The position numbers were made by a program, and so were the translations under genes. A DNA stretch of 27,160 nucleotides from positions 1 through 27,160 of the forward strand of contig DMYQ01000050.1 in assembly GCA_003482555.1 (NCBI GenBank). The letters are read 5' to 3'. This stretch comes from Janthinobacterium sp. (GTDB taxonomy: Bacteria; Pseudomonadota; Gammaproteobacteria; Burkholderiales; Burkholderiaceae_D). Shown one piece after another: positions 23,168 to 27,160 of the stretch (positions are counted from its first letter, which is position 1; the number at the start of each line of letters is the position of its first letter). The notes under the pieces were generated by a model, which ran no database searches, was not told the DNA's origin, and worked only from the letters and a program-made list of their open reading frames with translations.

Positions 23168-24313
23168 ATGGAGGCAGCGATGGTGGCAACGATGGTGACA
23201 AGTAAGTGGCGCGCGAATTTCGCGTCGGGCGTGGTCTTGGGCATGGCTTTGCTGGCGCTGGCGCCCGCGGCCCGGGCGCAGGAAGAAAAGATCCTGAATA
23301 TTTATAATTGGTCGGATTATATCGGCGACGATACGATCAAGAATTTTGAAAAGGAAACGGGCATCAAGGTGCGTTACGATGTGTTCGACAGTAACGAGGT
23401 GCTCAACGCCAAGCTGGTGACCGGCAAGTCGAACTACGATATCGTCGTGCCGACCGCGCAATGGGCGCGTCTGCAAATGGATGGCGGCCTGTTGCGCAAG
23501 CTCGACAAGAGCAAGTTGAGCAATCTGGGCAATCTCGATCCCGCCATCCAGGCCAAGCTGGCCAAGCTCGATCCAAACAACGATCACCTGGTCGACTGGC
23601 TGTGGGGTTACACCACGGTCGGCATCAATGTCGCCAAGGTCAAGGCGGCGCTCGGCAATCTGCCGCTGCCGGAAAATGCCTGGGACTTGATTTTCGATCC
23701 GAAATACGTGTCCAAGCTGAAGTCTTGCGGCGTTTCCCTGCTCGATTCGCCGTCGGAAGTGTTGCCGGCCGCCTTGCAGTATCTGGGCAAGCCGGCCTAT
23801 TCCAAGGTGGCCGCCGATTATCAGGACGCGGCCAAGGTCTTGCAAGCCATGCGTCCCAATGTCACCTTGTTCAGCTCGTCCGGCTATATCAACGACATGG
23901 CCAATGGTTCGATTTGCGTGGCGCTGGGCTGGTCCGGCGACATCAATATCGCCCGCCAGCGCGCGCTCGACGCCAGGAACGGCAATGTGATCGAAGTGCT
24001 GGTGCCGAAGGCGTCGGCGGCATTGATGTTCGACACGATGGCGATCCCGACCGACGCGCCCCATCCAAACAATGCCCATCTGTTCATTAATTACATCCTG
24101 CGCCCGCAAGTGCATGCAAGCCTGAGCAACAAGGTGTTTTATGCCAATCCGAATCTGGCCAGCCTGAAGTATGTGCGCAAGGATATCGCCGAAAACAAGG
24201 CCATCTTCCTGTCGGAGCAAGACAAGCGGCGCATGGCCGCGCCGGAAGCGAGCACGGCCGAGATGCGGCGCCTGATGACGCGCATTTATACCAAGTTCAA
24301 GACGGGAATATAA
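23168..24313 (+). CDS. PotF-like periplasmic polyamine-binding protein
   Basis: A 381-residue solute-binding protein. The start at 23168 is set by AGGAGG at 23157-23162; the in-frame ATG at 23123 lacks a site. Residues 1 to about 35 form a signal peptide with a long N-region, cut after ARA before QEEKIL. The mature chain follows E. coli PotF closely: LNIYNWSDYIGDD, NFEKETGIKVRYDVFDSNEVL split over the first strands, DIVVPTA, LKSCGVSLLDSPSE, SSGYINDMANGSICVALGW (split in two) and HVFYAN-like KVFYANPN near the end. It should bind putrescine or a related polyamine. No permease or ATPase gene follows, so it must work with a transporter encoded elsewhere or as a sensor. Confidence 0.88.
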   Translation: MEAAMVATMVTSKWRANFASGVVLGMALLALAPAARAQEEKILNIYNWSDYIGDDTIKNFEKETGIKVRYDVFDSNEVLNAKLVTGKSNYDIVVPTAQWARLQMDGGLLRKLDKSKLSNLGNLDPAIQAKLAKLDPNNDHLVDWLWGYTTVGINVAKVKAALGNLPLPENAWDLIFDPKYVSKLKSCGVSLLDSPSEVLPAALQYLGKPAYSKVAADYQDAAKVLQAMRPNVTLFSSSGYINDMANGSICVALGWSGDINIARQRALDARNGNVIEVLVPKASAALMFDTMAIPTDAPHPNNAHLFINYILRPQVHASLSNKVFYANPNLASLKYVRKDIAENKAIFLSEQDKRRMAAPEASTAEMRRLMTRIYTKFKTGI

Positions 24314-24385
24314 GTTGGGAAATTCGGTCGGGCGGGTGGGGCGGTGACGGAGGCGATGGCGCGGAAGGCAGATCGTGCCTCGCCG

Positions 24386-24405
24386 GCGCCAGGACGGGCT
24401 GGCGC
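24386..24405 (-). other. Hairpin just after the 38-codon gene
   Basis: GCGCCAG (24386-24392) pairs perfectly with CTGGCGC (24399-24405) around a six-base loop. On the minus strand it begins one base after the stop codon of the small gene. There is no T tract, but it may protect or help end that transcript, and it faces the end of the potF-like gene. Confidence 0.4.
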
Positions 24406-24406
24406 G

Positions 24407-24523
24407 CTACTCGTGATAGCGGTCGGTCAGTTTTTGCTGGCTACCGCGCAGCTCGCTGACGATTTCATATGCGATGAGGCTGATCATGCCGCCGAAAATA
24501 CCAATGATGAGCAAGGTAAACAT
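24407..24523 (-). CDS. Predicted 38-residue single-pass membrane peptide
   Basis: A small open reading frame reading MFTLLIIGIFGGMISL, then IAYEIVSELRGSQ and a short charged end QKLTDRYHE. Residues 2-19 make a clear transmembrane helix with a GIFGG turn; the C-terminal half is polar and likely cytoplasmic or periplasmic. A TTGTAA/TAGAGT promoter match lies upstream. A strong GGGAGGAG at 24551-24558 is about 27 bases from the ATG, farther than usual; a CCGC/GCGG hairpin in between could shorten the gap. The codons upstream of the ATG include no alternative start before a stop. I do not recognise the family. It lies between sixA and the potF-like gene. Confidence 0.5.
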   Translation of the reverse strand: MFTLLIIGIFGGMISLIAYEIVSELRGSQQKLTDRYHE

Positions 24524-24574
24524 GGTGTCGACAACCGCCGTTGAGCGGCTCCTCCCTGAAGTAGATACGCTTAA

Positions 24575-24602
24575 ACTCTAGCAGAAGGATGCCGCTTTAC
24601 AA
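24575..24602 (-). promoter_or_regulatory. Putative sigma-70 promoter of the 38-codon gene
   Basis: On the minus strand, TTGTAA (24597-24602) and TAGAGT (24575-24580) are 16 bases apart, directly after sixA. A purine-rich GGGAGGAG follows about 17 bases later. Confidence 0.45.
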
Positions 24603-24626
24603 GGCCGGTGTCGCAAGAAAATTGTT

Positions 24627-25085
24627 TTATTTCACGACCAGATCGTGCGCCATCACGGCTTTCAAATACACGCTGTTCGGGTCGCCCGGTTCGCGCTGGG
24701 CGAACCACCAGGCGCTGGCCTTGCGCATGTCCCAATCCTGCACTTCGCCCGTCTGCAGCAGCGCCGCCAACTGGCCCAGGGTGGGTTGGTGGCCGACGAT
24801 CAAGACCGATTCCTTGGCGTTCGGCCAGTTGGCCGCCTTCAAGATATCTTCCGGTTCGGCGCCCGGCGCCAGTTCCGCCGCCAGCTTGAATTTGCGCCCC
24901 AGCGCTTCGGCCGTCTGCAGGGTGCGTAGCGCCGGACTGACCAGGATGCGGCAACTGTCGGGCAACTGCGAAGCGAGCCAGTCGCCCATGCGGCGCGCCT
25001 GCTTCTGGCCCTTGGGGGTGAGCGCGCGCTCCATGTCGGGCTCGCCATCTTCCGCTTCGGCATGACGCCATAAGATGATATCCAT
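24627..25085 (-). CDS. sixA: Phosphohistidine phosphatase SixA
   Basis: A 152-residue member of the histidine phosphatase superfamily that removes phosphate from phosphohistidine on signalling or PTS proteins. The RHG-type motif is WRHAEAE (6-12) with the phospho-accepting H8; the second active-site histidine lies in IVGHQPTLGQ (about 95-104). The ATG at 25085 is preceded by GGGAG with seven bases of spacing. It follows ppk by 62 bases on the same strand, so the two phosphate-related genes are probably co-transcribed. Confidence 0.9.
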   Translation of the reverse strand: MDIILWRHAEAEDGEPDMERALTPKGQKQARRMGDWLASQLPDSCRILVSPALRTLQTAEALGRKFKLAAELAPGAEPEDILKAANWPNAKESVLIVGHQPTLGQLAALLQTGEVQDWDMRKASAWWFAQREPGDPNSVYLKAVMAHDLVVK

Positions 25086-25117
25086 GCTGTTCTCCCTGCT
25101 GCGGTGAGTGGTGCAAG

Positions 25118-25136
25118 GGCCGGCTTCATGCCGGCC
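25118..25136 (-). other. Hairpin between ppk and sixA
   Basis: GGCCGGC (25118-25124) pairs perfectly with GCCGGCC (25130-25136) around TTCAT. It starts 11 bases after the ppk stop on the minus strand. Without a T run it is more likely a processing or partial termination site than a full terminator. Confidence 0.4.
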
Positions 25137-25147
25137 GGCGAGTCACA

Positions 25148-27160
25148 CTAATCCTGGCCCTCGGTATTCGGCGTGCCCAGGGTTTCCATCAAATATTGCT
25201 GGGCGCTGAACAGGGCCTGCTTGGCGCGGGGCTTGCGGCGCGTGTATTGCCCGTTCGACTCGAGTTCCCAGACGTTCGTATTATCCTTCAAGTAAGGATT
25301 CAAGCCTTCCGTGATGACGCGTCGTTTCAGGGCCCGATCCAGCACGGGGAAGGCCACTTCGACGCGGCGGAACAGGTTGCGGCTCATCCAGTCGGCGCTG
25401 GCCAGGTAAACGTCGTGCGCCAAGTCGTTGCGGAAATAATAGATGCGGCTGTGCTCGAGGAAGCGGCCGATGATGGAGCGCACCCGGATATTGTCCGACA
25501 GTCCCGGCACGCCCGGCTTCAGGGTGCAGGCGCCGCGCACGATCAAGTCGATCTTGACGCCGTCGATCGAGGCCGCGTACAGGGCCCGTATCACCGATTC
25601 GTCCACCAGCGCATTGATCTTCACGATGATGCGCCCCGGCCGTCCGCCGCGCGCGATCTTCGCCTCGTTGCGAATGGCTTTGATGATTTCGCTTTGCAAG
25701 CCGAACGGCGCCAGCCACAGGTGGCTCAGATTGTGCGGCTTGGTCAGGCTGGTCAGGTGGATGAATACCTCGTTGACCTCAACCGCCAATTCCTGGCGCG
25801 AGGTCAGCAGGCCGAAATCGGTATACAGCTTGGTTGTCGTCGGATGGTAGTTGCCGGTGCCCAGGTGGGCGTAGAAATGCAGCGTCCCTTCCTCGCGGCG
25901 TATCACCAGCGCCACCTTGGCGTGGGTCTTGAGGCCGACCACGCCGTATACCACCTGGGCGCCGGCCTGCTCGAGCTTGTCGGCCCAGTTGATATTGGCT
26001 TCTTCGTCGAAGCGCGCCATCAGTTCGACGATGACGGTCACTTCCTTGCCCATGCGGGCGGCCACGATCAGCGACTCCATCAGGTCCGAATTCATGCCGG
26101 TGCGGTAAATGGTTTGCTTGATGGCGACCACGGCCGGATCGTAGGCGGCGCTGCGCACGAAATCGATGACGGTCTGGAAAGACTGGAAAGGGTGGTGCAG
26201 CAAGATGTCGTGCTTCTTCAGCGAGGCGAAGATGTCGGCCACGGCGGTCTTGTGCGGCAGTCCGGGGAAGAAGGGCGGAAAACGCAGGGCCGGTTGCTCG
26301 ACATGGTCGATCAGTTCGGTCAGCCGCACCAGGTTGACGGGGCCGTTGACGCGGTACAGGCGGCTTTGATCGAGGCTGAACTGGTCGAGCAAGAAGGTCG
26401 ACAATTCGTGCGGGCAATTCCTGGCCACTTCCAGCCGCACCGAGGTGCCGAACTGGCGCCCCACCAGTTCGCCCTTCAAGGCCTGGCGCAGGTTCTTGAC
26501 TTCATCCTCGTCGACCCACAGGTCGCTGTCGCGGGTGACCCGGAATTGCGAGTAGGCCGTCACTTCGCGGCCGGTGAAGAGGTCGGCGATGTGGGCGTGG
26601 ATGATGGAAGAGAGCAAGCAAAAGGAGGCGCCGTTGCTCGACAGGTGGTCGGGCAGGCGTATCACGCGCGGCAGTACGCGCGGCGCCTTGACGATGGCGA
26701 TCGCGGTGCCGCGGCCGAAGGCATCCTTGCCGCTCAGCGAGATGATGAAATTCAAGCTCTTGTTGACCACTTGCGGGAAGGGGTGGGCCGGGTCGAGGCC
26801 GATCGGGGTCAGCAGCGGACGCACTTCGCGTTCGAAATAATCCTTGACCCAGGCCCGTTGCGCGTCGTTGCGGTCGGTGTGCCGCACCAGGTGCACGCCC
26901 TTGGCCCGCAGTTGCGGCAACACTTCCGTGTTCAGGATTTCATACTGGTGTTGCACCAGCAGATGGCACTCGGCGGAAATGCGCGCCAGGGTCGCCATCA
27001 GGGCCGGGTGGCCGGACAGGGAGCCGCCTATGCTGCCGGCCGCCAGCAGGCTGGCCACGCGCACTTCGAAAAACTCGTCCAGGTTGCTGCTCACGATGCA
27101 CAGGTAACGCAGCCGCTCCAACAAGGGAATGCTCTTGTCCTCGGCCTGCGCCATGACGCG
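25148..27160 (-). CDS. ppk: Polyphosphate kinase PPK1, 5' end outside window
   Basis: Makes inorganic polyphosphate from ATP. The visible part runs to the window edge: the frame is still open at 27160 and reads RVMAQAEDKSIPLLERLRYL, which in PPK1 follows an N-terminal ELSWLxFNxR segment, so roughly 20-40 residues are missing and the internal ATG at 27154 is not the start. Signatures include SSNLDEFFEVRVASLLAAG near the N-terminus, the autophosphorylated-histidine motif LKTHAKVAL (equivalent to E. coli H435), GTGNYHPTTTKLYTDFGLLT (split in the ATP site) and EHSRIYYFRND with the second conserved histidine (H592 equivalent). The C-terminal end GTPNTEGQD is short and polar. sixA follows on the same strand. 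Confidence 0.95.
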   Translation of the reverse strand, partial: RVMAQAEDKSIPLLERLRYLCIVSSNLDEFFEVRVASLLAAGSIGGSLSGHPALMATLARISAECHLLVQHQYEILNTEVLPQLRAKGVHLVRHTDRNDAQRAWVKDYFEREVRPLLTPIGLDPAHPFPQVVNKSLNFIISLSGKDAFGRGTAIAIVKAPRVLPRVIRLPDHLSSNGASFCLLSSIIHAHIADLFTGREVTAYSQFRVTRDSDLWVDEDEVKNLRQALKGELVGRQFGTSVRLEVARNCPHELSTFLLDQFSLDQSRLYRVNGPVNLVRLTELIDHVEQPALRFPPFFPGLPHKTAVADIFASLKKHDILLHHPFQSFQTVIDFVRSAAYDPAVVAIKQTIYRTGMNSDLMESLIVAARMGKEVTVIVELMARFDEEANINWADKLEQAGAQVVYGVVGLKTHAKVALVIRREEGTLHFYAHLGTGNYHPTTTKLYTDFGLLTSRQELAVEVNEVFIHLTSLTKPHNLSHLWLAPFGLQSEIIKAIRNEAKIARGGRPGRIIVKINALVDESVIRALYAASIDGVKIDLIVRGACTLKPGVPGLSDNIRVRSIIGRFLEHSRIYYFRNDLAHDVYLASADWMSRNLFRRVEVAFPVLDRALKRRVITEGLNPYLKDNTNVWELESNGQYTRRKPRAKQALFSAQQYLMETLGTPNTEGQD

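Noticed and set aside
21668..24220. 850-codon open frame on the minus strand
   Set aside because: It spans antisense to two clearly real genes (FliD-like and PotF-like) and the gap between them, with shadow-type composition and no motif.

Overview
The window looks like chromosomal DNA of a betaproteobacterium of the family Oxalobacteraceae (Janthinobacterium, Duganella or Massilia type). This is inferred from high-GC core genes, the tsaB-rimI-uracil-DNA-glycosylase block beside lplT, alr and radA, the sixA-ppk pair, and a PEP-CTERM protein next to an N-acyl amino acid synthase-like gene. No tRNA, rRNA, CRISPR array, transposase, integrase or phage gene was seen.

Bases 1-4000 are the accessory part, visibly less GC-rich than the rest. 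A long AT-rich leader carrying a good -24/-12 (sigma-54) promoter match precedes a secreted PEP-CTERM protein. It is followed by a FeeM-type long-chain N-acyl amino acid synthase-like acyltransferase, an E1/ThiF-like adenylating enzyme 10 bases after it, and a small secreted four-cysteine protein. A strong bidirectional terminator at about 3950-3986 closes the block. The acyltransferase-ThiF pair is the best candidate for a little-described system: a free N-acyl amino acid carboxylate is a plausible target for adenylation, and no ubiquitin-like partner is encoded nearby.

Bases 4000-10000 hold mostly single housekeeping genes: the DEAD-box helicase rhlE, enoyl-ACP reductase fabI and an MltD-like lytic transglycosylase (all minus), a DUF1415-DUF1289 pair (plus) and a DUF1993 gene (minus). 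The gap between the transglycosylase and DUF1415 contains a plus-strand terminator with a competing hairpin and no gene before it.

Bases 10170-13750 hold a 1040-residue membrane GGDEF-EAL protein with intact motifs in both domains, convergent with a thioredoxin-like gene. Bases 13986-17095 are a tightly overlapping operon: tsaB, rimI, a family 4 uracil-DNA glycosylase whose uracil-pocket motif is badly degenerate, and a DUF1853 gene that shows a PD-(D/E)xK nuclease-like residue pattern.

Bases 17183-24313 hold lplT (minus), then alr, radA, a PilZ protein, a FliD-like protein and a PotF-like polyamine-binding protein without its transporter (all plus). The right end is on the minus strand: ppk1 (its 5' end lies outside the window), sixA and a 38-codon predicted membrane peptide with its own promoter-like sequence.
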